A DNA stretch of 64,000 bases from NCBI RefSeq assembly GCF_003477885.1, contig NZ_QUEE01000007.1:186001-250000 (forward strand). Direction: 5' to 3'. The stretch is from Lachnotalea sp. AF33-28. Lineage in GTDB: Bacteria; Bacillota; Clostridia; Lachnospirales; Lachnospiraceae. The translations under genes were made by a program, and so were the position numbers. The notes beneath the pieces are model-generated. The model was not told where the DNA came from and did not search any database. It worked only from the letters and a program-made list of their open reading frames with translations. Positions 7,707-16,768 of the stretch are shown in pieces; position 1 is the first letter of the stretch, and each line of letters begins with the position of its first letter.

Positions 7707-8507
7707 ATGTCAAAACTAAATGTAGCAATTGCTGATGACAACGAAAAAGTTTTGCAGATGCTTGACGATTTATTGAGAAATGAAGAGGATATCCAGGTGG
7801 TGGGCACCACGAATGACGGCGAGACAGCCTGCGATATCATCCGGGAGAAGCAGCCGGATGTGGTGCTTTTGGACATTGTAATGCCCAAGCTTGACGGCCT
7901 GGCCGTCATGGACAGAGTCAGCCATGATCCTGCCATGAAAAAGATTCCGAGATTCATCGTGATATCCGCCATCGGGACGGATTCGATCACCGAAGATGCG
8001 TTCAGGCGCGGAGCCAATTACTACATAATGAAGCCCTTTAATGGGGAGACGGTGTTAAGCCATATCAAACGGATCGGCCGGATGCAGCAGAGCGGCAGGC
8101 TGGAAAAGAGAAAGGTCAATGCGTATGAGAGTGAAAGTGGATACGCAGAAAGAAACCTGGAAACGGATGTGACCAATATGATCCACGAAATAGGGGTGCC
8201 AGCCCATATCAAAGGCTACCAGTACTTAAGGGATGCGATCATACTGTCCGTACAGGATATGGAGATGCTCAATTCTATTACGAAAATCCTATATCCGACC
8301 ATCGCGAAGAAGCATCAGACCACGCCCAGCAGGGTGGAGAGGGCCATCCGCCATGCGATTGAGGTAGCCTGGAACAGGGGCAAGATGGATACAATTGATG
8401 AGCTGTTCGGCTACACCATCAATACCGGCAAGGGAAAACCGACCAATTCGGAATTTGTGGCCCTGATTGCGGATAAAATCAGGCTGGAATACAAAAATAA
8501 ACTCTAA
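7707..8507 (+). CDS. spo0A: Stage 0 sporulation response regulator Spo0A
   Basis: 266-residue master regulator of sporulation. The receiver domain (1-120) has acidic residues D10/D11 and the phosphorylation site D56 (LLDIVMPKLDG). The C-terminal Spo0A-specific DNA-binding domain includes the highly conserved TTPSRVERAIRHAIEVAW and GKGKPTNSEFVALIADK. The start is the ATG at 7707 after AGAGGAGGAG; an in-frame TTG at 7686 overlaps the ribosome site and is rejected. Two candidate 0A boxes upstream suggest autoregulation. Its usual direct neighbour spoIVB is displaced by accessory DNA. Confidence 0.97.
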   Translation: MSKLNVAIADDNEKVLQMLDDLLRNEEDIQVVGTTNDGETACDIIREKQPDVVLLDIVMPKLDGLAVMDRVSHDPAMKKIPRFIVISAIGTDSITEDAFRRGANYYIMKPFNGETVLSHIKRIGRMQQSGRLEKRKVNAYESESGYAERNLETDVTNMIHEIGVPAHIKGYQYLRDAIILSVQDMEMLNSITKILYPTIAKKHQTTPSRVERAIRHAIEVAWNRGKMDTIDELFGYTINTGKGKPTNSEFVALIADKIRLEYKNKL

Positions 8508-8542
8508 TCAGAAAAGATTACTGGAAAAAGTAAATATAATAC

Positions 8543-8571
8543 TTTCATTCAAAGCAGAAATCAGGTATAAT
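8543..8571 (+). promoter_or_regulatory. Possible promoter of glgA
   Basis: TTTCAT, 17-base spacer, TATAAT. The -35 is weak, the -10 perfect; located about 100 bases before glgA. Confidence 0.45.
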
Positions 8572-8597
8572 TTTATTAAGGCGTTTTCACTAAAACA

Positions 8598-8640
8598 GCC
8601 CGTTGTTACCTGCCGTATGGTTTCGGTAACAACAGCGGGC
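8598..8640 (+). promoter_or_regulatory. Leader hairpin upstream of glgA
   Basis: GCCCGTTGTTACC pairs with GGTAACAACAGCGGGC (one bulged A). No U-run follows, and the glgA ribosome site begins about 23 bases later. This is either an mRNA 5' structure or the end of the spo0A transcript. Confidence 0.5.
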
Positions 8641-8675
8641 GAAGGGATTAAATATAGAGCGCAGGAGGTTTTTGT

Positions 8676-10115
8676 ATGAAGAAGGTATTATTTATAGCTT
8701 CAGAAGCCGTGCCTTTTATTAAGACAGGGGGCTTGGCGGATGTTGTTGGGTCCTTGCCGAAATACTTCGATAAAGAGGAATTTGATGTCAGAGTCATGAT
8801 CCCCAAATACAGCTGCATCAAGCAGGAGCTGAAGGATCAGATGCAGTATGTATCACATTTTTATCTGAACTTTGACAATCAGGACCGCTATGTCGGCATC
8901 ATGACCATGGAGTTTGCCGGTGTCACCTTCTATTTCATAGATAATGAGGAGTTCTTTACGGGTCCTAAGCCATACGGAGACTTTCTGTGGGATATCCAGA
9001 AATTCTGTTTCTTTGATAAGGCTGCGCTTTCCGCACTGCCCGTGATCGGATTCCAGCCGGATATCGTACACTGCCATGACTGGCAGACCGGCCTGATTCC
9101 TGTGCATCTGAAGGATAAATTCAGAGAAGGCGAGTTTTTCTGGAGCATGCGATCCGTCATGACCATACATAACCTGAAATTTCAGGGTGTCTGGGATATG
9201 AAGACGATTCAGGCCTATTCGGGCCTTGCGGATTATTACTTCGCACCGGATAAGCTGGAGGCTTACGGCGACGGAAATATGCTGAAGGGCGGTTTGGTTT
9301 ACGCGGATAAGATCACGACTGTCAGTGATTCTTACGCGGAAGAGATAAAGATGCCATTTTACGGGGAAGGGATGGACGGGCTGATGCGAGCCAGATCCGG
9401 AAACCTTGCGGGGATTGTCAATGGCATAGACTATAATGAGTTCGATCCGGAACACGATCCGAATATCCCCTATAATTATAACGCGGTTACCTTTCGCAAG
9501 GAAAAGGTGAAAAATAAGACTGCTCTGCAGCAGGAGCTGGGATTGGATGTGGATCCCAAGAAGTTTATGATCGGAATTGTATCCAGACTGACTGACCAGA
9601 AGGGTCTGGATCTGATTCAATACGTTATGGATGAAATGTGCAGTTCTGATGATCTGCAGCTGGTGGTGCTGGGAACCGGAGACGAGAAATATGAAAATAT
9701 GTTCCGCCATTTTGCGTGGAAGTACGGCGGAAGAGTGTCCGCCAATATCTATTACTCCGAACCCATGTCACACAAGATCTATGCGGCCTGTGACGCATTT
9801 TTGATGCCGTCGCTTTTCGAGCCCTGCGGCTTGAGCCAGCTGATCAGCCTGCGTTACGGTACGGTACCGATTGTGAGGGAAACCGGAGGACTTAGGGATA
9901 CGGTGGAACCTTACAATGAGTATGAAAGCAAAGGCACCGGATTTTCCTTTGCCAATTACAATGCCCACGAGATGCTGGGGATGATCCGGTATGCAAAACA
10001 TATTTATTACGATAAGAAGCGGGAATGGAATAAGATTATAGACCGCGGCATGGCCAGGGATTACTCCTGGGCCAGCTCCGCGAGAAAGTATGAAGATCTG
10101 TACCGCTGGATGTAG
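8676..10115 (+). CDS. glgA: Glycogen synthase (ADP-glucose, GT5)
   Basis: 479-residue ADP-glucose:alpha-1,4-glucan synthase. KTGGLADVVGSLP near residue 17 is the ADP-glucose-binding motif. The GT-B fold second half has GIVSRLTDQKGLDL and PSLFEPCGLSQLISLRYG, carrying the catalytic Glu. Length is that of the bacterial family. A strong ribosome site (GCAGGAGG) precedes the ATG. It stands alone here, with no glgB/C/P nearby, as seen in many Lachnospiraceae. It makes the storage glucan linked to sporulation and starvation. Confidence 0.95.
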   Translation: MKKVLFIASEAVPFIKTGGLADVVGSLPKYFDKEEFDVRVMIPKYSCIKQELKDQMQYVSHFYLNFDNQDRYVGIMTMEFAGVTFYFIDNEEFFTGPKPYGDFLWDIQKFCFFDKAALSALPVIGFQPDIVHCHDWQTGLIPVHLKDKFREGEFFWSMRSVMTIHNLKFQGVWDMKTIQAYSGLADYYFAPDKLEAYGDGNMLKGGLVYADKITTVSDSYAEEIKMPFYGEGMDGLMRARSGNLAGIVNGIDYNEFDPEHDPNIPYNYNAVTFRKEKVKNKTALQQELGLDVDPKKFMIGIVSRLTDQKGLDLIQYVMDEMCSSDDLQLVVLGTGDEKYENMFRHFAWKYGGRVSANIYYSEPMSHKIYAACDAFLMPSLFEPCGLSQLISLRYGTVPIVRETGGLRDTVEPYNEYESKGTGFSFANYNAHEMLGMIRYAKHIYYDKKREWNKIIDRGMARDYSWASSARKYEDLYRWM

Positions 10116-10148
10116 AGCCCGCATGGCCTGCGTCCGATGAGAAATTGT

Positions 10149-10184
10149 AAAAAACCCGGAATCCGTACTGGACTCCGGGTTTTC
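10149..10184. terminator. Bidirectional terminator between glgA and the MATE gene
   Basis: AAAACCCGGA pairs with TCCGGGTTTT around a 13-base loop. A and T tracts on both sides allow use by both convergent genes. Confidence 0.8.
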
Positions 10185-10232
10185 TGGTACAGCGTTGCAC
10201 CTGGCAGGCGCATGTCCCGCAGAAAACGGATA

Positions 10233-11555
10233 TTAACATTTCTTCTTCCAGATCATATACCGGATGAACAGCGGAATTTCGGCGGCTACCCATGCTAACG
10301 GGCTTGCCAGGCAGATCGCGGGATATCCGAAAGACCCTGCCAGCACGATGGCCACGAAGATGCGCGTAACCATTTCGGCGCCGCCGGCCATCATCGGCAC
10401 CATCGCGCGGCCGACACCCTGCAGCGCGTTGCGGTGCAGATAGAGCAGGGACAGGGCGATGAAAAAGACTGAGACCGTGCGCAGATAGGTGTTGGCATAA
10501 CCCAGCACTTCTTCGGAAGGGTTGGACAGGAACCACTTCACGATGCTGCCCCCGAACACCACCGAGATAAACGCGGCGAACGCGGTGGCCAGGACGGCGA
10601 TCCAGGTGCCCTGGCGAACCCCTTTTTTGATCCGGTCATAGCGTCCTGCGCCCAGGTTCTGCCCGCAGTAGGTGGCGATGGTGGTGCCAAGCGTTACCAT
10701 GGGCTGCGTGGTCAGCTGTTCCACCTTGGATGCGGCCGTATAGGCGGCGACCACGGTGGATCCGAACCGGTTGATCGCGGTCTGCAGGATCATGACCCCG
10801 ATGGCCGTGATGGAGAACTGCAGAGCCATCGGAAGCCCCACCCCAAACAGCCGCTTCGCGCTGGTAAAGCTGAACTTCCAGTCGTCCCGTTTAAGCTTTA
10901 AGATATCGAACTTTTTAAACATGTACATCAGACAGAGCAGCGCGGATACTCCCTGGGCGATGACGGTGGCCCAGGCCGCGCCCGCGGCACCCAGCTTCAG
11001 CGTGACTACGCAGAAGAGGTCCAGAAGCACATTCAGGACGGAGGAAAGGACCAGGAAATAGAGCGGCGTCCTGCTGTCGCCGATGCCTCTTAAGATGGCG
11101 GAAAGCACGTTGTAAAACATCGTGCATCCCATGCCAGCAAAGATGATGGTCAGATAGGCGGTCGCCTGATCCAGTATGTTTTCCGGTGTCTTCATCAGCA
11201 CCAGCAGAGGCCGGGCGGTGAGGACCGTGATAACGGTCAGGATAACGGTGACAATCATGCTCAAGGTAAGGGACATGGCCGTATAGTGGCGCAGCAGCCT
11301 GGTATCTCCCGCGCCGAAGGCCTGGGAAATAAGCACACCGAAGCCGCTGGCAATCCCCATTGCAAAGCCCAGCACCAGAAATACCACCGAGCCGGTGGAC
11401 CCGACGGCGGCCAGCGCATCTTCACCGACGAACTGGCCGACGATGATGGAATCCACCATGTTATAAAATTGCTGAAATATATTTCCGATTAGCAGCGGAA
11501 TAGAAAATGCGATCAGAATCTTCATCGGGCTGCCTGTGGTCATATCTTTAGTCAT
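10233..11555 (-). CDS. MATE family efflux transporter
   Basis: 440-residue, twelve-helix multidrug and toxin extrusion protein. The start MTKDMTTGSPMKILIAFSIP and the NIFQQFYNMVDSIIVGQFVG first-helix region are typical of clostridial MATE exporters (NorM/DinF-like); a second MatE repeat begins near residue 230. It is transcribed convergently to glgA and divergently from the two-component system at 11.8 kb. Substrate cannot be told from sequence. AGGGAGGATAC precedes the start on the minus strand. Confidence 0.9.
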   Translation of the reverse strand: MTKDMTTGSPMKILIAFSIPLLIGNIFQQFYNMVDSIIVGQFVGEDALAAVGSTGSVVFLVLGFAMGIASGFGVLISQAFGAGDTRLLRHYTAMSLTLSMIVTVILTVITVLTARPLLVLMKTPENILDQATAYLTIIFAGMGCTMFYNVLSAILRGIGDSRTPLYFLVLSSVLNVLLDLFCVVTLKLGAAGAAWATVIAQGVSALLCLMYMFKKFDILKLKRDDWKFSFTSAKRLFGVGLPMALQFSITAIGVMILQTAINRFGSTVVAAYTAASKVEQLTTQPMVTLGTTIATYCGQNLGAGRYDRIKKGVRQGTWIAVLATAFAAFISVVFGGSIVKWFLSNPSEEVLGYANTYLRTVSVFFIALSLLYLHRNALQGVGRAMVPMMAGGAEMVTRIFVAIVLAGSFGYPAICLASPLAWVAAEIPLFIRYMIWKKKC

Positions 11556-11801
11556 GAAAGTATCCTCCCTGTATGCGGATCATAGTGAGATTTTGTACAC
11601 GGACGTATACTATCACTAAAGTTATTTAATTGCAATTATAAAAAACGGCTTACGAATACGATTTGTGATAATTATGAGAAAAGCGGGCCGGAGAGATTTA
11701 TCCGTTGTTGATATTTTGTTGATAATTCGATGATATACTGCTATGGTGCCGTAGTAGACGGTGATGGAACCGCCGCCGGCGGCAGAAAGGATGACAGGAA
11801 T

Positions 11802-12476
11802 ATGCAGAGCAGACTTTTAATTGTGGACGATGAAGCGGGCATTGTAAACCTGCTGAAAGATTACTTTGAACTCAACGGCTATGCGGTGGTGACGGCAGCA
11901 AGCGGTGCACAGGCCCTGGAGAAAGTGTCCTGCGGACCGGATTTGATCCTGCTGGATATCAACATGCCGGATATGGACGGGCTGACCGTATGCAAACGCA
12001 TCCGGGACTTCGTCACGTGTCCGATCCTCTTTCTGACCGCCAGGGTGGAAGAAATGGACCGCATTAACGGTTTGATGTGCGGAGGGGATGACTACATCCT
12101 GAAGCCGTTTTCCATAGATGAGCTTGGGGCCAGGGTGCAGGCACATCTTAGAAGAGAGCAGCGGGGGAGAAACGCAAGCCATCTTAAATTTAACGATGGG
12201 CTGACCATCGACTACGGAAAACGCTGTGTTTACTGGAACGGGGAGGACCTAGGGATGGCCAGAAAGGAATTTGACATCATAGAGCTTTTATCCATGAACC
12301 GGGGACAGGTGTTTGATAAAGAGCGGATCTATGAAAAACTCTGGGGATGGGACAGCGAGGGGGAGAGCTCCGTGGTGGCGGAGCATATCCGCAGGATCAG
12401 AGCCAAGCTGGCCAGACGTACCGAGAAAACATATATTGAAACAGTCTGGGGGGTGGGGTACCGATGGAACGAATAA
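11802..12476 (+). CDS. OmpR/PhoB-type response regulator
   Basis: 224 residues. The receiver domain (1-115) has D9/D10 and phosphorylation site D52 (LLDINMPDMDG) with Lys in YILKPFS. The C-terminal winged helix ends in TYIETVWGVGYRW, typical of the OmpR family. The ATG at 11802 (MQSRLLIVDDE) is chosen as the domain start; the frame is open further upstream. It overlaps the histidine kinase gene by 13 bases, and the ABC transporter genes follow. It probably controls that transporter, a common arrangement for peptide- or antibiotic-sensing systems. Confidence 0.9.
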   Translation: MQSRLLIVDDEAGIVNLLKDYFELNGYAVVTAASGAQALEKVSCGPDLILLDINMPDMDGLTVCKRIRDFVTCPILFLTARVEEMDRINGLMCGGDDYILKPFSIDELGARVQAHLRREQRGRNASHLKFNDGLTIDYGKRCVYWNGEDLGMARKEFDIIELLSMNRGQVFDKERIYEKLWGWDSEGESSVVAEHIRRIRAKLARRTEKTYIETVWGVGYRWNE

Positions 12477-13633
12477 GAAATCTTTCATTTCGCACGACGC
12501 TTGTATTATATACGGCAATTACGGCTGTCTGCTGCGTAATTCTCTGCTCCGTACTGATTAACAGCGCCTATTCGGTCAGAAACACACTTTACCGGAATTA
12601 TTACCACAAATATTTTCTGACGGAACAGCAGTTTGAAAACTATTATGACGTAAATCCGATCCGGATCACCATTTATCAGGAACAGATGAGCTCCAATGAA
12701 AGGCTGGCCGTGAATATCTGTGATTTCATAGAGACGTGGTCCCTTTTTATCGTTCCAGGCATAGGAATTGTGGTGGAAGCGGCTCTGTTTTACCGCAATA
12801 AACTGAAGAGGCCGCTGGAGGCGCTTAAGAAGGGAGCGGACCGGATCGGCAGCAATGATCTGGATTTCACCATTCCCTACCACAATAAGGACGAACTGGG
12901 ACAGCTCTGCGACAGCTTTGAGAAGATGCGTCTGCAGCTTTTGGATAACCAAAGACAGATGTGGGCCATGGTGGAGGAACGCAAAAAGCTCAATGCCGCC
13001 TTCGCCCACGATCTGCGCACGCCGCTTACGGTGCTTAGGGGATACGCAGACCTGCTGAAAGGCTATATACCGCAGGGGAGAATTTCCCAGGAGAAACTGA
13101 TGGATACGCTGGATATCATGTCGGACTATATCGGGCGGCTGGAACGCTATGTGGGGACGATGAAGGAAGCACAGAGCCTGGATCAGATCGAGCCCGAGAA
13201 AATCTATATGAACGCGGGGGTACTGGCGGATAAACTGGAGCATGCGGTAAATGCCATGAAAGACCGGCGCCTAAGCTTTATCCGGAATATAAAACAGGAT
13301 AAAATCCTGCTTGCGGATGAAGCCATCCTCCTTGAGGTGGCGGAAAATCTGGTGGGCAATGCGCTGCGCTACGCCGTGCAGAGTGTGAGGGTGGAATTCC
13401 GTGTGGATGAATGGGGCTGCCGTCTCATTGTGACCGATGACGGCAAAGGCTTTGACGGCGAGGATCTTAAAATGGCGGGAACGCCCTATTATCGCGGAGA
13501 AAATAAAGAACCCGACAAAAAGCATTATGGCATGGGCCTGTATATCTGCCATGTGCTCTGTGAGAAACACGGGGGATTTTTGACGATCAGCAATCAGGCG
13601 GAAGGCGGAGCCAGGCTGGAGGCAGTATTTTAA
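12464..13633 (+). CDS. Sensor histidine kinase
   Basis: 389 residues: an N-terminal membrane helix (about 15-35), a short extracytoplasmic region, a second helix (about 88-108), then HAMP (to about 165). The HisKA phosphoacceptor AFAHDLRTPLTVLRGYAD has His near 182. The HATPase domain has the N box (EVAENLVGNALRYAV), DDGKGF and GMGLYICH. It is coupled to the preceding response regulator through a 13-base overlap. The sensed signal is unknown; the small external loop suits membrane or antimicrobial-peptide stress. Confidence 0.9.
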   Translation: MERIRNLSFRTTLVLYTAITAVCCVILCSVLINSAYSVRNTLYRNYYHKYFLTEQQFENYYDVNPIRITIYQEQMSSNERLAVNICDFIETWSLFIVPGIGIVVEAALFYRNKLKRPLEALKKGADRIGSNDLDFTIPYHNKDELGQLCDSFEKMRLQLLDNQRQMWAMVEERKKLNAAFAHDLRTPLTVLRGYADLLKGYIPQGRISQEKLMDTLDIMSDYIGRLERYVGTMKEAQSLDQIEPEKIYMNAGVLADKLEHAVNAMKDRRLSFIRNIKQDKILLADEAILLEVAENLVGNALRYAVQSVRVEFRVDEWGCRLIVTDDGKGFDGEDLKMAGTPYYRGENKEPDKKHYGMGLYICHVLCEKHGGFLTISNQAEGGARLEAVF

Positions 13634-13748
13634 AATCCTGGAGTAGATAAAAAGTTGATAATTGTCTTCTATACTGTCTTTACAACCAGCGGGGCAGCGG
13701 ACTCTGCAAAAGCTGATTCCCGCGAAAAGCAGAAAGGAAGAGTTAAAT

Positions 13749-14627
13749 ATGGAAGATCAGGAGATAAAGATCAGTCATCTCACCAAATACTACGGCAAAA
13801 AACTGGCGCTTGATGACGTCAGCCTCACTATACCTCACGGAATGTTCGGACTGCTGGGAAGAAACGGAGCAGGAAAAACGACGCTGATGAAAACACTGGC
13901 TGCACTTCTTACAAAAAACAGCGGAGAAGTTAGCGTATGCGGCATACCGGTGGAGAAGGCGGCCAAGATCCGGAAGATCACAGGATACCTGCCCCAGGAT
14001 TTCAATATGTACCCGAGCATGACCGTTTATGAGGCGATGGATTATCTGGGCGTGCTTTCCGGCATGGATAGGGCGGGCAGAAAGCTAAAAATCCCGCAGC
14101 TGCTTGAAAGAGTGAACCTGTCAGGGAATGAGCGGACGAAAGTGAAAGCGCTCTCAGGCGGTATGCGCAGGCGTCTGGGCATCGCACAGGCGATACTCCA
14201 CGATCCGAAGGTGCTGATTGTGGATGAGCCGACCGCCGGCCTGGACCCTGAGGAACGCATCCGCTTCCGGAATCTGCTAAGCGAAATTGCCGAAGAACGC
14301 ATTGTTATCCTGTCCACGCATATCGTAGGCGATGTGGAAGCGTCCTGCGAGCGGATCGCCGTGCTGGACGAGGGAAAGCTTAAATTCAACGGCACCGTGC
14401 AGGAGCTCACAAAGCAGGCAGAGGGTAAGGTCTATTCGGTGGATATCCCGCGCCAGAGCTTAAGTGTGCTAAAGGAGCGGTATAAGATCACCGGCATGCT
14501 GACCATGGGAAACCGTGTGACCGCCAGAATACTGGCCGATGAGCGGCCGGATATGGCGGGCGCCCTGTGCGAACCCAATATGGAGGATGCGTATATGTAT
14601 CTGATGGAAGGGGGCGCATGCAGATGA
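13749..14627 (+). CDS. ABC transporter ATP-binding protein
   Basis: 292 residues. Walker A is GLLGRNGAGKTTLMK, the Q-loop is in GYLPQDFNMYPSMT, the signature is LSGGMRRRLGIAQAIL, Walker B is VLIVDEPTAGLDPEE, and the H-loop is LSTHI. This is the DRA/CcmA class used in drug, lantibiotic or lipid export. The ATG at 13749 follows GAAAGGAAG; earlier in-frame codons lie in the intergenic region. It is followed by two membrane proteins with overlapping starts, forming an exporter downstream of the two-component system. Confidence 0.9.
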   Translation: MEDQEIKISHLTKYYGKKLALDDVSLTIPHGMFGLLGRNGAGKTTLMKTLAALLTKNSGEVSVCGIPVEKAAKIRKITGYLPQDFNMYPSMTVYEAMDYLGVLSGMDRAGRKLKIPQLLERVNLSGNERTKVKALSGGMRRRLGIAQAILHDPKVLIVDEPTAGLDPEERIRFRNLLSEIAEERIVILSTHIVGDVEASCERIAVLDEGKLKFNGTVQELTKQAEGKVYSVDIPRQSLSVLKERYKITGMLTMGNRVTARILADERPDMAGALCEPNMEDAYMYLMEGGACR

Positions 14628-15985
14628 TGAGCCTGTTTCAGAAAGAATGCGCACAAATTATAAAAAGTGTGACCTACCCTCTGTATGTTGTTGTGCTTGT
14701 AGCTTTTCTGATGTCGCAGATCGGAGAGCTGAAGATGATGGAGGAGCCTAAGCCGGGCCAGGCAGATTACGGCTGGACGAAGTCGAAGGACCAGCAGATG
14801 ATCATGACCGATGCGGTCAATACGATGGCGCTGGAATGGGTGCAGAACTATTATACCGCATATCCCTTTGGATTTTATAAGAGGGTGAGCATAAGCGAAA
14901 GCGATCAGAAGGCGGTCGGAGAAATACTGGAAAAGGTCACAGGACTTACGCAGGAAGAGGTACGGGAGAAGGTCACGGATTATCTGGATGATGTAAGTCT
15001 CCCCGATGAGTACGGACTGTCTGCGGGAGAGGAGCCAAACCTGGGAGAGGACGGAGCGCTCGCGGCCGGCGGATCGGATGGGGAGATACAAGACTTTCAT
15101 GATCTGCCCGCGCAGGAAACCCCTCCTGATGAGGAACTGCCCCCGGTTGAAATTTCCGGATCGGGCCTGGGTCTTACACCGTCGCCGTCACTGACCTATG
15201 AACAGTTTGGAGAACTGATGGATGAGGCGGATAAACACATCGGAGGCGGTTCCAATTACAGCAAATCGTTCCGTGAAAACCTGATCGTGCCCGCCACCTA
15301 TGAGGATGCGCTGGCGGAGTATCAGGAGCTTATAGAAAAGGATCAGGTAACCAGGGCGTATGCCCGGCTGTTCTGTGACTACGCGGGTATCATGCTCGGT
15401 ATTCTCCCGGTATTTGTGGCGGTGGCCAGAGGGCTGAAGGACAGGAGGCATGAAATGCAGGATCTGATCTATTCCCGCAGCATTTCCACCGTCCGCCTCA
15501 TATTGGTAAGAGCCTTTGCTATGCTGTTTTTACTGCTTTTGCCGGTGCTTCTCTACGCAGGATTTATGACGGTCAAATTTGCCGGACCGGGTCGTGATCT
15601 GTCGGCGTTTTTGGTGTACAGCCTCGGCTGGCTGGCCCCGACCGTATTGGTGTCCATGGCTGTGGGCATGTTCCTGACGGAACTGACCGATACACCCATC
15701 GCCATCGCGGCGCAGGGCGTATGGTGGATGTACAGCATGTTTTCCGGGCTGTCCATGATGGACGGCGGTTATGGGATGAACCTGATGCCCAGGCATAACG
15801 ATACGGGCGGAGCCGATATTTTCCGGGAATATTTCGGAACACTTGCGTTTAACCGCATATTCTATGCGCTGCTTGCGGTTGCACTGATCGCGGGAACCGC
15901 ATTCATATACGACAGGAAAAGGAGGGGACGCTATCATGGACTTCGCAAAATGCGGAAAAATCGCGGCGGTGAATCTGAAGCATAA
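14618..15985 (+). CDS. ABC transporter membrane protein, large external domain
   Basis: 455 residues. One membrane helix near 20-38, then a long hydrophilic, acidic region of about 240 residues (to about 255) rich in Pro/Gly/Asp, then several helices (about 265-440). This is an ABC-2-type permease layout with a large extracytoplasmic insert. The start at 14618 overlaps the ATPase stop, with GGAAGGGGG as ribosome site; ATGs at 14624 and 14627 are alternatives only where frame permits (14624). No specific family recognised beyond ABC permease; substrate unknown. Confidence 0.7.
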   Translation: MQMMSLFQKECAQIIKSVTYPLYVVVLVAFLMSQIGELKMMEEPKPGQADYGWTKSKDQQMIMTDAVNTMALEWVQNYYTAYPFGFYKRVSISESDQKAVGEILEKVTGLTQEEVREKVTDYLDDVSLPDEYGLSAGEEPNLGEDGALAAGGSDGEIQDFHDLPAQETPPDEELPPVEISGSGLGLTPSPSLTYEQFGELMDEADKHIGGGSNYSKSFRENLIVPATYEDALAEYQELIEKDQVTRAYARLFCDYAGIMLGILPVFVAVARGLKDRRHEMQDLIYSRSISTVRLILVRAFAMLFLLLLPVLLYAGFMTVKFAGPGRDLSAFLVYSLGWLAPTVLVSMAVGMFLTELTDTPIAIAAQGVWWMYSMFSGLSMMDGGYGMNLMPRHNDTGGADIFREYFGTLAFNRIFYALLAVALIAGTAFIYDRKRRGRYHGLRKMRKNRGGESEA

Positions 15986-16568
15986 TCTGGTATGGCATAT
16001 ACTGTTAGCTGCCGCATTCCTGTGCATCGCCCCTGTGTTTTTTGGAATGACCAGGCTGGATCCCGTCAATACGGCAAAGCTTTTGGAGAACTTCGTGGTG
16101 CTCACAGGCATCATCCTGCTGGTTCCCTACGCGCTGCCGGAGCAGAACCCGCAGGTACGTGAGGTGACTTCTTCCAAGTATACTTCCAGAGCGCTTGTCT
16201 ATCTGGTGCGGGAGCTTACGGCGATACTGGCGCTGATTACAGTGACAGCGATGTTCCTTATGGTGCTGAAAGCCGGGGAATGCGAGTTTAACATGGGCCG
16301 GTATCTGTTCGCCACGGCTGCTGGGGCGCTGTTTCTGGGCGGGCTGGGGGCGCTGGCCCATGCGGTGTCGGATAATATCGCGGTGGGCTACATGGTGCCC
16401 ATAGGGTTTTATGCCTTTACGATGTCAATGAAACCGGAACAGCTGAAGATATTTTATCTCTATTCCCTTTCCTCGTTAAACAGCATGACGGAAAAGTACT
16501 GGCTGGCCGCCATGGGATTACTGATGATCGCCGCCAGCATACTGTGGAGACAGAAAAGACGCGTATAG
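15936..16568 (+). CDS. ABC transporter membrane protein, small
   Basis: 210 residues with about six hydrophobic helices, starting inside the end of the preceding permease gene (50-base overlap) behind AAAAGGAGG. It ends LWRQKRRV. It is probably the second permease of the exporter. No specific family recognised. The overlapping gene order (ATPase, large permease, small permease) implies one translationally coupled unit. Confidence 0.65.
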   Translation: MDFAKCGKIAAVNLKHNLVWHILLAAAFLCIAPVFFGMTRLDPVNTAKLLENFVVLTGIILLVPYALPEQNPQVREVTSSKYTSRALVYLVRELTAILALITVTAMFLMVLKAGECEFNMGRYLFATAAGALFLGGLGALAHAVSDNIAVGYMVPIGFYAFTMSMKPEQLKIFYLYSLSSLNSMTEKYWLAAMGLLMIAASILWRQKRRV

Positions 16569-16642
16569 ACAAGAAAAAGAGAGAACCGTGCACAAAAATA
16601 AAAAGAAATAAGAAAAATAGACCCTTTTTTCCAGAAAATCAC

Positions 16643-16670
16643 TTTACTAGACAGGGAATTATGATATAAT
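16643..16670 (+). promoter_or_regulatory. Promoter of ppdK
   Basis: TTTACT, 16-base spacer, TATAAT, with TG one base before the -10 (extended -10). Confidence 0.7.
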
Positions 16671-16680
16671 ATTGAAAGGA

Positions 16681-16740
16681 CTGGACACCCCTCGGGTGTC
16701 CAGTAGATATCTCAAATGAAAATGACAGGCGCCACCTGTC
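16681..16740 (+). promoter_or_regulatory. Two leader hairpins upstream of ppdK
   Basis: CTGGACACCC/GGGTGTCCAG (16681-16703, 10 bp, CTC loop), beginning about 10 bases after the -10 and so at or near the transcript 5' end, and GACAGG/CCTGTC (16724-16740). Neither has a U-run. A 5'-end stem followed by a second stem suggests an mRNA stabiliser for a highly expressed gene. Confidence 0.55.
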
Positions 16741-16768
16741 AAAATCAAATTCAGGAGGTACTAACAGA

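Noticed and set aside
8853..9710. Minus-strand open frame of 285 codons inside glgA
   Set aside because: glgA is unambiguous over the same DNA; the antisense product has no motif.
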